Source: Athripsodes cinereus (taxonomy: Eukaryota > Arthropoda > Insecta > Trichoptera > Leptoceridae). From it: a stretch of DNA of 64,000 nucleotides. Under the pieces are notes generated by a model. It worked only from the letters and a program-made list of their open reading frames with translations, ran no database searches and had not been told where the DNA came from. Every line of letters begins with the position of its first letter. Position 1 is the first letter of the stretch. The stretch spans positions 16,061,290 through 16,125,289 of the forward strand of contig OX388316.1 in the NCBI GenBank assembly GCA_947579605.1, written 5' to 3'. Made by a program: the position numbers and the translations under genes. This document shows positions 25,188 through 37,332 of the stretch, one piece after another.

Positions 25188-25396
25188 GGTAGCCTGATGG
25201 TAGAGTGTTGGACTTGGGATCGAGAGATTCGGGTTCGGTTCCATTCGCTGCCGACTTACTCCACCTTCACGACATAAATATATTTTTTTTACTGTGAGAG
25301 TGTCTGAACTGTATTTGGGTTTATTTCAAATCCAGATTCATCGACACAAAATCATGAATCATGTTAGGTGTGAAATAAACACATGATTATGAAACT
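25188..25396 (+). mobile_element. tRNA-derived SINE (second family)
   Basis: The head has a box A-like tagcctgatggtagag, and ggttcggttcc (one base from box B consensus) at about 25234-25244. It continues into ctgccgacttactccacc, then ttcacgaca and a tail rich in T and A. A diverged sister at 30375-30545 shares the post-box-B region. The absence of acceptor-stem pairing argues against a tRNA gene. The 3' limit is approximate. Confidence 0.65.
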
Positions 25397-27703
25397 TCTC
25401 AAGAATGAAATTTTAATGTTACTCAACAATTTCTGTGAACTAACTTTAAACGCACAGTATATTCTTCTGGTCCAAAATATTTACGATTTTCGTCCCATTC
25501 TACTTAGATATGATAGCATTATTAGAGTGAAATGAATTGAAATATTGGTTAAAATAAAGATAATATAAATTATGTACCTATACGCGAGATATCATAGAGG
25601 TGACAGTCGCCATATGATACGGGTGGCTAGTGTGTATTATTTTAATAAATATAAAGAGATATATTATTCCACTAAATACCTTGTGTTTTAGAAATATTAT
25701 ATACCAACCTGTGACGGGGATAATAACGGGGAACTTAAATATCATAAAAGTAAATTTTTGTATTCAATTTCAAAATAGTAATGGTTATTTGAATATTTTT
25801 ATCGGCATTATTCTACAATTAACCATTGTACGAGATTATACATGTAAATTTAGCACATAAAATTACCACACCTTATTCGGTAGTGCCCCAGACGGGACTA
25901 GATCTCGCAATCCATCCATTTCGCGAGGCTGCCGGACGAAATGCCGAAGGCTCTGATATCCTCTCTTATAAACCCCAAAAATAGCTTCAGTTTCAATTCA
26001 TCCTAGCATGTCCTATTAGTCAGTCTTAAAAAGATGTGATCTAAAATCATTAATAAACGTATTTACTTGTACAAAATCGCTCATACAACAATTTCTTCCA
26101 TCTAATCAATCGAGATACAGAAAACTTTTTTTTTGGCGTGGAACCGAAACTTGTAGGCAACTGATTCAGATAACCATAAAATTTCAAAACTAAACTACTA
26201 TGTAAAAAAATGAAAATGAAAATATTTTACCAATATTCTTTGAAAACTTAACTGATGGTTCGTGTAAAAAACACAGGCATACACATTTAAAATTATCCAC
26301 AAAATGTATAGAACAGGCGAAGGAATTTTTATCCGGAATGCGTATTTATTTATTTGATAAATAATAAGACTGTGAACTATTGTTCAAACACGTACAGGAG
26401 CGCATTATATTGGAATAGTAGTTAATAAACCGTCCCATATTACGTGAAAGAATTTTTTCATAGTCTACGACATCAAAAATATTTTACTGTTTGTTTTGTC
26501 TTTGGCAAAATGTGTAACGCAGCGTGCGGTAGCGCCTGGGTCCTGTGCCCGGGCACCGTATGAGGAGTATGATCGGAATTTGGAGGTTTGGTGTTTGTAT
26601 AAAACGCATAATATAATAAATGTAAGTAGTCATTATACGGGTGACAATAAATACTATGGTGTCAATGCAGAAATACGAAACCATAAAAATTAGGTATTTT
26701 AAAGCTTGAAGTAGTCAATTAGAATGATATTAATTAATTTGCACCATAATAAAAATAAAATTCAGCGTAGAAAGTGTTTTACGCCATTAAAAACAAGACT
26801 GTATTACATACCTTGGAAGAAAAAAATCTTCGATAATTTGTATGTGTGTTCCTTCATTTTAGTACCTTTCTCATTCCATTTCGATTCCAAAGTAAAAGAG
26901 TTTCTTCAAGAACCCTTCAAGAATTCGAAGCATTTGATAAATATATTCATTATTTAAATTACAGTAAGAAGTCGGGTAGTATAAATTAACCCTTTTATTT
27001 AAAATAGAGCTATCGCGACGATGTCATAATGATGATGTGCAAGAAGAATAAAATAAATAAATATAAAAATGAAAGAACAAATCTCAACAATATTAGGTAC
27101 ATGTATTTAAATCACGGCAGAGTCACAGATTTTAAATAAGAAATAGTAAGTGACAGAATTGAAATTCGTTCGTGCATTCGTTGGAAACATTCATTTACCA
27201 AAGGTGTTTGATACACGACATGGACGATAACACATTCTGGTACAAACATTTGCACTTTCCGATCTTCCGTCGAGAGTTATAATAGTGTTCGCCGAATATT
27301 TTCTATGCAAATACACTTGAGATAAATAAAATTCTTTGAATAATCAAACCACCACACCAAAAATACATAGCAGAACTATCTTCTGTCGTGTGAATATTTT
27401 CACAACAGGAGATTTTCGTTTACGTAGACAACCTATATTGTTCAACAGTCTTAAATCAGATATTTTTGTACTCATTTTTTAAAATAAACATTGCACACAT
27501 ACATAAACGAATGAAGAAAATAAATACGTATAATCATAAATAATACTATCTAAATTTTCCCACTCATCTTGTCCTTAAATTTCCAAAATCAGTTATGGTT
27601 TCTCCTGCACATTAACCAAATTATTTAAAAAAATCATCACAATTATCTCGGGAAAAATTCATTCACATGCAATATTTCTACATATAATAATATGATATCT
27701 TAA
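25397..27703. other. No gene recognised; two GC-richer patches
   Basis: Patches at about 25880-25985 and 26505-26600 are GC-richer than the surroundings but have no recognisable motif. The 65-77 codon ORFs here show no protein signature. Confidence 0.45.
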
Positions 27704-27908
27704 TCCATGAAGCACCCGGCAAAGAATTGGTCTCCCACTCTTTTAAGTAAGTTTTGGAGTGTTCTGTAAAAGGCAGGTGACTGAAAAAATAACGTAACGT
27801 TACATCGAAATTCAACATATACAAAGACGGATGCATGTTTGTAACATGCGACTGGTCTGCTGGCTACCCCATATGTCGTGATGGTATAGTAGTTGTAGTA
27901 GTAGTAAT
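27704..27908 (+). repeat. (TAG)n-tailed repeat, copy D
   Basis: It has the head gcacccggcaaagaattgg, gtctcccactc, a shortened middle that lacks the catcctgaatgtc block, and the end gtgatggtatagtagttg with further TAG triplets. It is an internally deleted copy. Confidence 0.8.
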
Positions 27909-28797
27909 TACGATATATTTTATTTGCAAGCACATAAGTAATGCTAGAACCTGTGTAGAAAATATAAGAAAACACATTTCATCCAAATATTCCACAAAGA
28001 ATTCGGATAAAAGGGGATTGGTGTAAGTTTGATTGTAGACACTAGTATTTCGTAAAGTTTAACTTATCGACCAACGGTTCTAGGTGGAAGTTCATAATAA
28101 AAAGAAGTTAAAATGAGACAAATTAGTGATTCCACAAACTCATAAAGTCACAAGTTGAATTACTAAATATTTTGTTTCATTTTCATTTCTTATTTCTACT
28201 TCGATTTATGAATGAATTAAATGTCATTCGATTGACATCCAAGCATAGATTGAGGATAATAATATCAGGAAGATCTAAATGTCTTTATCGTTACAAACAA
28301 AGTGTAGTGAAGATTGATACCATTACAAAGCACATTCTTTCACAATATTATGTATTTTAAAATCTAGCGATTCCATCTTAGATCTAAGCAACAAATTATT
28401 TTCTAAAATGCATACAATAAAACCTACCTCTAGACTAAAGGATGGCTGTAGAATAATAGAATGAGGGAAGAAGGGTAAGAAGATCAACACATGTAAATAA
28501 ATTATTTGCTGTGTCAGGTGTAAATTCACATCAATAATAATGGACGTAGAGACAGGGTTGCCATAAAAAATAAAGTAAAATCCGTACATACACCAAAAAA
28601 AACATCACCAGAAAACAAAATTATGAAATCAAGAGATATTTGGTATTAAGATTGTAGAGTTATAGATTTCGAAAGTCCCTAGATCAAAATTACGCTTTCA
28701 ACCTTCTTTACTGTATGGACATATAACAGTAGAATAAAAAACATATTTTGCAATTAATATGATATAATACATTATTTGAAATCAAAATCTATCTATC
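27909..28797. other. No gene recognised; AT-rich
   Basis: Nothing supportable was seen. Confidence 0.5.
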
Positions 28798-28907
28798 TGA
28801 TCTCCCTTTAAAATTTCCCAAGGAGTGCAGGGCAGAAACCACCCTTCTCCAGGCATTGTGTCTTTATGCTAATTGATTCACCTCTAACAACTACATTCCT
28901 AACGCCA
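28798..28907 (-). repeat. LINE 3'-end fragment
   Basis: It aligns with 50201-50305: shared gcagggcagaaaccac, then ctccag, tgtgtct, and cacctc before the breakpoint. It is a second, older copy of the RTE-like tail family, next to a tctatctatct microsatellite. Confidence 0.6.
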
Positions 28908-29440
28908 AATTATACAGGTACCTAGAAGAAATTGATCGACTTTTATAATCTCAAAGAGTGATACCGAGTATGTAACATTGTATATATTTATTCAAGTGGC
29001 ATATTATTTCTATGTTAATACGGTATAAAATCATAAAGTTTCAAATATACAACCTGGGTTCAAATATTTTGTTTCATCCCTATGTTTAGTTAGGAAGATA
29101 GGAATACCACCACCATCTCCAGGGGTGGTTTACGACCGTCATTCTTCACATCGGGGTGTCATATAGTTACACCAACAATAATAACAACAACAAAGTCACT
29201 TCACGGTTATTTAGAAATATTATATTTTATTATACAACCTTAGTATGATAATTTAAAGCCATCAAGTCAGCGATTCCAAACAAAATAAGTAATTTTAAAA
29301 ACCTCTCTTCTCAATCTCATCCCGAATTCATTTCTAAAATGATGACAACACAGCCTAGCTATGTATAAATGTCACATACGAGTTAATAATAAGTAATGAA
29401 CTCTTTATTGTAAATACCTATATGTAATACCTACGCATAA
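28908..29440. other. Unassigned repeat-like stretch
   Basis: About 29090-29200 is GC-richer (caccaccatctccaggg, then ggtgtcatatagttacacc) and ends in AAT/AAC triplets, which suggests a retroelement 3' end. No second copy was identified in the window. Confidence 0.35.
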
Positions 29441-29442
29441 TT

Positions 29443-29490
29443 ATTGCCTGGAGCCAATCTCTTCCAGAAAACATATATATAAGTGTGACA
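29443..29490 (+). repeat. Short dispersed repeat
   Basis: Partner of 6475-6519, with the shared phrase attgcctggag and caatctcttccag. Confidence 0.5.
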
Positions 29491-29718
29491 TTGTTTTACA
29501 TTTTTTGTAACATAGGAGATGTATATAAAATTTATAATAATGTAATATTAAGGATATTGGAAAAACTATAATAATTCTTAGTAAGATGTAATAATAGAAG
29601 TTTACTTGGCCATACCTATATCAGATGCTTCTATCAGAGTTGTATTCGATAGCCGAGTAAAACAGTTTCTAATAAGTAAAGTTTAAAATGCAAAACAAAT
29701 TTCCAAAGAAAACTATAA

Positions 29719-29759
29719 TGAATTAATTATAAATAAGTGTTTTATTTATAATTAATTCA
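29719..29759. repeat. Perfect 18-bp inverted repeat
   Basis: tgaattaattataaataa at 29719-29736 is exactly complementary to 29742-29759, with a 5-base loop. The sequence is A/T-only except at the ends. Confidence 0.8.
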
Positions 29760-30374
29760 ACATGAATTTCCACCAAGTACCGTCGGTTGAAAACATCAAC
29801 TTTCTTAAACTATAATGATTGCGAGAGAAAAAGAAAACCTAAATAAAAAACCTTTAATCCATAAAATAAAAACATTCACCGAAAATGTGTTGCATTTTAT
29901 TATCGTTTATTTCAAAAGGTTCTCCACCACTTTATGACACAAGCTATAGATCTTATGGAAAGATTTGAAATAAATAAAACCAAGGGAAATCACGATAGAG
30001 TTGTTCTAAATTAAACTAGAAAATTGACACCCGCGTCGAGTATAAAATACACATATATTTTGAAATAAACTTAATATCTTGCATTAATTCATATTGAGTC
30101 AGGAGTGGTATAAAACACAACGATATACAACAAAAATTAGTTCAAAGCGAGCAAAGGTATCTACATACAACAGTAATATAATATCACAAAAATTACGATA
30201 TTTTATACTTACCACTCTAAATACATGTACCTTTATATTTTATAAATGACGAGTAATTGAAATAAAATATAGTTGTCATCTATTATTATGCTCTGGGATG
30301 TAAAAAATAAATAATGCAATAGACGATTTTAAGTCTATACCAGAAAGAGCCTTTCACATTTTTAATTGAAGTTA
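29760..30374. other. No gene recognised; AT-rich
   Basis: Nothing supportable was seen. Confidence 0.5.
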
Positions 30375-30545
30375 AAGTGGATGGTACTTTTGATATAGTA
30401 GATTTTCGGACTTTTAAAATCGGAAAGCGTCTAGTTTGACTCCTGCTGCCAACTTTCTTCACCTTCACGATACAATCTTCTTTTCAGTATGAAGGTTTTC
30501 AGGAGTATTTTTAGGTTTATAATCTTATATTCAACAATGGAGAGA
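30375..30545 (+). repeat. Degenerate SINE copy
   Basis: It matches the 25188 SINE through ctgcc, aact, caccttcacga and the ggtttat stretch. The pol III boxes are eroded (tttgactcc in place of box B). Confidence 0.45.
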
Positions 30546-31989
30546 AACCGATCCTCCAAATTATATAAAAATTTGTAATATGATTCTACTATGAAACAAG
30601 AGTGTAGCGAAAAAATATATTACAAAGTTCTATTTGGCATTTCAAATTATGATTATTACGCATAATGAATGAACAACGACAAAACATATGTAATATAATC
30701 ATACAACATAATATTATTTATTCAAGTTTGTGTACGGAATTATTAATTAGCATGCGTGCGATCAGCCGATATCGAAAGTAATGGTGGTGATTGGCAGTAC
30801 AGTGCTACCATTAACTTTAAGATTAAAATCTTCTACAGTGCGTCCCTCCACTCTTCGAGAACAAATTATTATACGATGCATGCACTGTAAAGGAAACAAT
30901 TAACCGTGTGCATTGTTAAAAACAATTTCACAATTGTTAAAAAACAATTTGAAAAACGCAACTGCAATGTACTTAATTAAATGTATAACTTACCACGACA
31001 TGCATTATATAATTTGCAACCTTTCGGAGGTACGACCCTCTCTGAATTTTATCGTCACATTTTTCTCGGTAAACACTTGTTAAGGAAATGCCAATTGAAT
31101 ACGTTGTAATATTTTGTATACAAAGAATTAGTATGATTTTTTTGAAAGAATGTCAAACTATCAATCTGTAGTTTCAATAAACCTTCCTTCCGAAGATTAA
31201 TTTCAATCAATTAGTATTGGGTAAATATACATTTATTTATTATTTTTGTACATCGTCATTCTACTCGTAAATCAGACTTAATCAAATAATATTCTAAAAT
31301 GATATCCTATGATGAGATCACTATTTGTCACCTCATCTCAATACAATACCTTTCTCCCCACTTAGTTTTCTCCTGTGTTTGAAAAACTTAAGAAATCTCC
31401 TTTCTAGTTTATCATTCCTTCAGTATATTATGCAGTATATATATATGAAAATTAAAAAAAAACTTGATAAAATTCCCTTGGTTACATACAGAAGCGGGCG
31501 TGGTGTTTCCGATAAACTTTGTTTGGAGAATAACAATGTATAACATAATAACGTGTATAAAGGTAGGTTCATTGTGTACAAAAAGACATGTTTGTTTAAT
31601 GTATACGTATGCATGTTATTGTTACTGTATATATTAACAAAGATTATTTGGCAGCACATAAAAGAAACTTATTATTGCTTCCTGGTAAATATAATCTGAA
31701 TGCTTTCTTTATGTAGCGACACTAACAGGAGGCTACTCAAACCAAACCTTCTCAAAACGTATAAATTATAGCACATAATAATACACAACATAATTATCCA
31801 AAAATGAAACCTATTCAACGAGAAAAATATTGGAATCGTTTCAAAAAATATACTTCAGAAAACTCACTGATATCCAAAGAGTCAAGTGGAGTATGGGAGA
31901 TTTAAATGCTTCTTTGAATTAATAAAAAATAAGGTGAGTCTCTATGTAGATTTTAAAGTTGCATTTTCTTCTATCACACGTATGTTTTC
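30546..31989. other. No gene recognised; AT-rich
   Basis: Nothing supportable was seen. Confidence 0.5.
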
Positions 31990-32220
31990 GGGTTCCCCGA
32001 CGTTGACGACCACTTAAAAGAAATCTTTTCAGTTCTGGGCAGCACGAAACAGCTCCTCCTCACTTCTCATCCCAGTCCACTCCCAAATGTTATGAAGCCA
32101 GGAAAGCCGCTTTCTTCCAACCCCTCTACGACCCTCGATCTTCCCTTCTATGACCAGTTGTAGGATGGCATATTTTTCTGCTTTCATCATGTGACCAAAA
32201 TATGAAGTTGGATACACCAT
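31990..32220 (-). pseudogene. RTE-like LINE C-terminal fragment
   Basis: The minus-strand translation reads YFGHMMKAEKYAILQLV, then EGKIEGRRGVGRK, then SWLHNIWEWTGM. These are the blocks seen at 2473-2844, in the same order. The non-coding end keeps cgacgttggcg-like sequence matching the other copy's stop region. All catalytic parts are absent. It is a truncated, diverged remnant with no expected function. Confidence 0.8.
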
Positions 32221-34227
32221 TGAAAACGGTGTATTGATGATTTATATATACAAAAAAAAACATACTTATAGTAAGATAGTGAAGTATGTAGACTAAAAAC
32301 GTGAAAATCATCCAATGACTAATTTGGTTTTAAGCATGTTTTGAGTTTTTAGAATCGATTGCACCACACTTTTACATGATAACATTCTACGTAAGTAAAT
32401 TCTACAGCTGTTTAAAATTAATTATTGATAAAAATAAAGGTTGGAGAAACATTGCTGTACAACAGCTTATCTCTATAGATATATCAAACCTAATACAGAA
32501 GACATCTATAACAGACTAATAACTATATATGTATGTTTGTGATATTTATCAATATAATATGTCTAAGTGCTTAGCTATTTGCTGTACAAGGAGGCTTATT
32601 ATAGGTATAGAACTAATACAGTCATACTTCCAAATTGCAACAAGCTTATGCATGAAGATCCGTGTACTACACGAACATGTTTATTTTCTGTGTGTGCTTT
32701 AAATTTCTTACAGTTATGGCAATATTTTTTCTGACAACGAAAAAATGACACACAAACTTTTACTAACAATACTGACAACTGTTTGTTATAGGCCGGCATT
32801 TCCCTATTCTTGTTCGATAATGTGAGGATTATGGCAGTTGTACCTAATATTTTACAAACACAATGCAGAAACTTCTTAGATATAATTTAGAAATATCATT
32901 GCTATGTAATGACGCGGATTACAAATAATATTAATATATTATTGAATACAATGTTCAAAATATGAATTCAATTCACCCTTTGAAATCCCAACATTTTCTT
33001 TAAACGTGTAGATAAAAAAAATTATAATATTTTATAAAAATGGATAAATTGACAAAATATAATTACATACCTACACATTTAAACTCTTAAGGACTGTAGA
33101 AGTCCATTAGAAATAAGCTTTTTAACGTATTGAAAGTATAATAAAAACGTATTGTGTGGGCAATAAATCATTTATGGTTTGATTCCACAATATTATAAAC
33201 GAAAACACACTTAACATCTTAAGAATTAAATAACAGTTTGGAAAATTTGTTATAAACTTTTACTTCAATGATATGAAAGTGTGCAGAAAAGTGTTTGAAG
33301 TTACAAATTTGATGACAAGATTTAAAGTATGAATATTAAAGAGGAAAACATTGTCACGATTTTTTTTTGTAAATAATTTAGAATTTTAACTAATTACATA
33401 AATACACATTTAACAACTCGAAAACTGTAAATACGTCAATAGACGTTATTTGAACAAAAATGAGTTAAATCAACTCCCAGTGAAACTAGCAACTATGCAA
33501 TGAATTGTCCAAAATACTAAGAATGTAGATATGTACATTTCATAGCTGGTATCATATTTTGAATTACATAGGAATTAAAAATCTATACATTTTCAATAAT
33601 TGCGTTAAAAGGAGGACAATAGACGTATTATTGTATTATTATAATATTGAAATCAATATATCGCAGTTGGTTGCACATCAAAAATAAATAATATGTATTA
33701 TTATTAATAAAATGAAATAGATTTCTTTAGAAATATTGTTTGTGCAAGTGTCTTTATCATATATAGATTTTTGCAGACACGTAATATTACTATGATGTAA
33801 GCCCGCACACGCTATATCAAATCAGGTATGAGAAGGCATCAATGCGATAGCACAACAATCGCGAGTAACATTATTATTGAAAATTTTTGTTAAAACATCT
33901 CATGTCAAGAAAAATGACAGGCGTATTGTGTATTGATTGAATCGTTTGTTAAAAAAAATATCTAGCTTAAATGCATAGAAATTTAAACAAACATTATTTT
34001 TAATGTTGATATCAAACTGTCTTGAAACGGAAAACTTACAATGAAATTGGCTGACGGGAATTAAAGTGTGTATGTAATAATATGAAATACATTGAAAAAA
34101 TATTTTACATAACATAATATTATATACATAGGTATGTATTTTTTCAACTTAGTCCTGTAAAACCTAAGGTAATGGATAGCTGCCTTAGGTTAGGTAGATT
34201 TAGGTAAGTGCATAATACCAAAGGCTT
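32221..34227. other. No gene recognised; AT-rich
   Basis: A small cctaagg hairpin lies near 34160-34190. Otherwise nothing supportable was seen. Confidence 0.5.
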
Positions 34228-34464
34228 CATGGAGCACCCAGCAAAGAATGCCTCCCAGTCTTTTTGCAAATTTTCTAGTGACCTGCAAAAGGCAGGTGTT
34301 CGAAAAAAATTACATCGAAAATTCAGTGATGAGGTTTGCCATCCATCCTGAATGTCTTAATTATTTGTTGGCACGGAGAGGATAGCTTTCATGTTTATTG
34401 CATGCGGCTAATCTACTGGTGACTCCACTTGAGGGATATGCCGTGATAGAATAGTAGTAGTAGA
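34228..34464 (+). repeat. (TAG)n-tailed repeat, copy E
   Basis: The head atggagcacccagcaaagaa, the middle block ccatcctgaatgtctt, and the end ccgtgatagaatagtagtag are all present. Moderately diverged. Confidence 0.85.
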
Positions 34465-35272
34465 TAATATCAAACCAATATGTTTCATTGAAATGATAAA
34501 ATATGCAGACATGCCCTAAATCGAACAAAATATATGAAATACAAAAGTGGGTTATAATAGAAAAATAAAATAAACACAAGATATTAATTTTATTATAATA
34601 TAAGGAATACAATGGACATATTTTACGGAGAATTACGTTTTATAAAAACAACCTAACTTCGGCATTTTAAAACATATTATACCTACCATCAACGTCTACT
34701 GCAACACAATACGGGAGCAAATAAAGAATAGATGCCTAAACGAATACGAACGCATCCTATTTTGATATGCGAACAATAGAAATATGAAATATTTTGGAAG
34801 CAAAAGTAAATATTAGTTTTAAATTGGATATAAAAAGCGTGGATAATTATTTCAGCTGCTCTATTTTTGGATCAAAACTTGAACGATCTGTAAAAATAAT
34901 ATAAAATATCCATCAATATATACTTTACATTCAGACAGTCTCTCTCTATACAGAGTAATAGCGTAACAAAGAAATTATCATGTATATCTTACCTATTATT
35001 TTTCAAAACTGTAGGTATATTTTATTTATTTAAATTTACTTGTGCAACACCAGTTTCATATAAATCAAAAATAATTCAGCAACAAAATATAATATGAAAC
35101 CCTATAAAATAATGAGCAATTTGAAATTTCAGTAATTCTTTACCACTTTCTTAAAATCGGGTGAACTTATTTTCACTTTCAATGCACAAAATTGAATATC
35201 TCATGTATGCTCAAAAACTATTTTTTTTATGTACCTACAAATAATAAATTAATATTCTATACATACATACAT
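34465..35272. other. No gene recognised; AT-rich
   Basis: Nothing supportable was seen. Confidence 0.5.
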
Positions 35273-35666
35273 TCACGCCGCTTCCCTCGCGGGGTAGGCA
35301 GAAAGGATCGAGCGCCACTTCCTTCTATCCTTGCATACATCTTTCGCTTCCGTCACTGTCATACAATTCCTCATGCATGCTCTCCTGTTCAATGTGCTCA
35401 ACACGTGACCGTCCTGTAGGATTTGATTTAAATGATCTTGCCATTTAATCCTCGGACGTCCGCGTCTCCGAGCACCATTCCTCTCAGCCAAATATATCTT
35501 CTTAGTCATTCTGTCCTCATTCATTCTTTCCACGTGCCCAAACCATCTCAACTTATTTACATTCATCCTTGTTATTACACCAACTTTCATTCCACATTCC
35601 TTTCGTATATCACTGTTACGCACACGATCTCTCAGACTCTTGCCACACATCCTTCTCAACGATCTC

Positions 35667-36818
35667 GATATGAGCGCAGCTTTTGACACGGTTGATCATA
35701 GTATACTTCTCTCAAAGCTAGAGCATGAGTTCGGCATTGGGGACAGGGTTTTAACGTGGATGTCTTCATACCTATCCAACAGAGAATATGAAGTCAAATT
35801 TAATAATACAACATCCAGAAAACACTCAACGTTATATGGAGTTCCACAGGGTTCTGTTCTTGGACCAATCTTGTTCAACTTATACACGAATCAATTAGAG
35901 TATGTTATTCAAAACTTAGGCTTTACAACATATTGTTATGCAGACGATCGCATTTTCTTTAAATCATGCACCCCGGAATCCAAATCTGCTCTTGAGCAAG
36001 AAGTCGTTTCGTGCATAACGGACATTTCATCCTGGATGTCTAACAATATGCTTAAAATCAACCCCACCAAAACTGAATTTCTCTGGATAGCGTCTCCACG
36101 AAGACAACATCTCATAAACGCTGACCCTATTCGTGTACAAAACGTGGACATAGTCCCATCTAACCACGTTAAGTTCCTCGGAGCGCATCTTGATAACGCC
36201 CTTGCGATGGAGAAACACATATCATCTACTGTTAGTAGTGGTTTCTATACTTTAAGGCAGCTCAAGAATATAAGGAAAAATATATCAACCGACGGAGCTA
36301 AAACCATAATTAACTCATTCGTCGTATCACGATTGGATTACTGCAATGGCATCCTCGCAAATCTTCCACAATATCAACTTCAGAGAATTCAGTCCGTTTT
36401 TAATGCGGCTGCACGTTTCATTTATCAACTGAATCGCTCTTCACACATATCTGCCACCCTTCAATCTCTTCACTGGCTCAGATGTCCGGAGAGAGTTGAA
36501 TTTAAAGTGTGTTTGACAGTATTTAAGGCACTTCATGCTATGGCCCCAGAATATATCATGGAACTCTGTGGTAGACAGGCGTTAAGTCATAGACAGACAA
36601 CACTTAGGTCTTGTCAAGATATAACAACTAAATTGGAGGTGACCAGTACTGTATCGAAACCAGTGTACGTGGAGCGTGCTTTTGCAATATCTGCACCTGT
36701 AGTCTGGAACAGGCTTCCACAAACGATCAGAGAAACGCAGGACATATCTCGTTTCAAGAACCAACTGAAAACTTATCTATTCAAGAAATCTCACGGAATA
36801 ATTCAAGCACAACCTTAG
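35667..36818 (+). CDS. CR1/L2-like reverse transcriptase, partial
   Basis: About 380 codons remain open from the truncation point. Motifs in order: SAAFDTVDHSIL, WMSSYLSNREY, GVPQGSVLGPILFNLYTN (palm), CYADD (catalytic), LKINPTKTEFLW, VKFLGAHLD, then the C-terminal VVWNRLPQTIRETQDISRFK and LKTYLF typical of the CR1/L2 group. No frameshift or stop interrupts it, so the copy looks fairly recent. The endonuclease, any ORF1 and the first reverse transcriptase motifs were never copied in. The frame continues upstream into host-LINE antisense sequence through a TTG, so there is no genuine start codon. Not expected to be mobile. Confidence 0.9.
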   Translation, partial: DMSAAFDTVDHSILLSKLEHEFGIGDRVLTWMSSYLSNREYEVKFNNTTSRKHSTLYGVPQGSVLGPILFNLYTNQLEYVIQNLGFTTYCYADDRIFFKSCTPESKSALEQEVVSCITDISSWMSNNMLKINPTKTEFLWIASPRRQHLINADPIRVQNVDIVPSNHVKFLGAHLDNALAMEKHISSTVSSGFYTLRQLKNIRKNISTDGAKTIINSFVVSRLDYCNGILANLPQYQLQRIQSVFNAAARFIYQLNRSSHISATLQSLHWLRCPERVEFKVCLTVFKALHAMAPEYIMELCGRQALSHRQTTLRSCQDITTKLEVTSTVSKPVYVERAFAISAPVVWNRLPQTIRETQDISRFKNQLKTYLFKKSHGIIQAQP

Positions 36819-36896
36819 TTAGCAAAGAGCGCCCTTGAGGTGGATTTTTTTTCACAAAACGGCGCTTTACAAATCATCCAAATAATAATGATAATA
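35667..36896 (+). mobile_element. CR1/L2-like LINE, 5'-truncated, nested insertion
   Basis: About 1230 bp inserted into the minus-strand LINE, flanked by atctc at 35662-35666 and 36897-36901. It encodes the reverse transcriptase from the AFDTVDH motif to the C-terminus, then about 78 bp of 3' UTR ending in an ataataatg-type repeat tail. The interrupted host codons (SLRRMCG on one side, AVEMR on the other) adjoin in the paralogous copy near 50805-50830, which gives an empty-site comparison. Confidence 0.9.
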
Positions 36897-37182
36897 ATCT
36901 CATTTCCACTGCATTTATGCCACTTTCATCCTTTTTTAACCATGTCCACGTCTCACTTGCATACATAAGTGTTGGCACTAAGATAGCAGAGTGCACCAAC
37001 CTTTTAGCTGTGGTGGATATGTTTCTATTTGCAATAATTGGTCGGATTGCACCATTTACCTTATTGCCAGCAACTTTTCTCCTTTCAATATCGCTTTCAC
37101 ACTTCCCATCTCTCGTGAACAAACTACCTAAGTACACACATTCGTCAACTTGCTCTAACACTTCGTTGTCAATCATTACTGG

Positions 37183-37332
37183 TTTTTTTTACTTTATTTT
37201 ACTTTACTTTACATTACTACATTACAACCATTTTGCTGGTTTATGTGCCGATTTTTTTTTTTATCTATTTGTATTACCTATGTATTGTAATAACTGTATG
37301 TTTGCGTAAACTAAAAAAAAAAAAAAAAAAAA
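37183..37332 (+). mobile_element. Short poly(A)-tailed retroinsertion
   Basis: About 150 bp interrupting the host LINE reverse transcriptase. It is bounded by attactgg (37175-37182) and attacctgg (37333-37341), read as a target duplication with one indel. It ends in about 20 A residues (from 37314) and is T-rich before that. Probably a severely 5'-truncated LINE 3' end. It has no coding content. Confidence 0.75.

Noticed and set aside
25188..25262. Functional tRNA gene
   Set aside because: Box B is off consensus, there is no closing acceptor stem, and a degenerate sister copy exists at 30375.
35640..35666. N-terminal extension of the CR1/L2-like protein
   Set aside because: Starts at a TTG within antisense host-LINE sequence. 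The insert begins after the atctc duplication.
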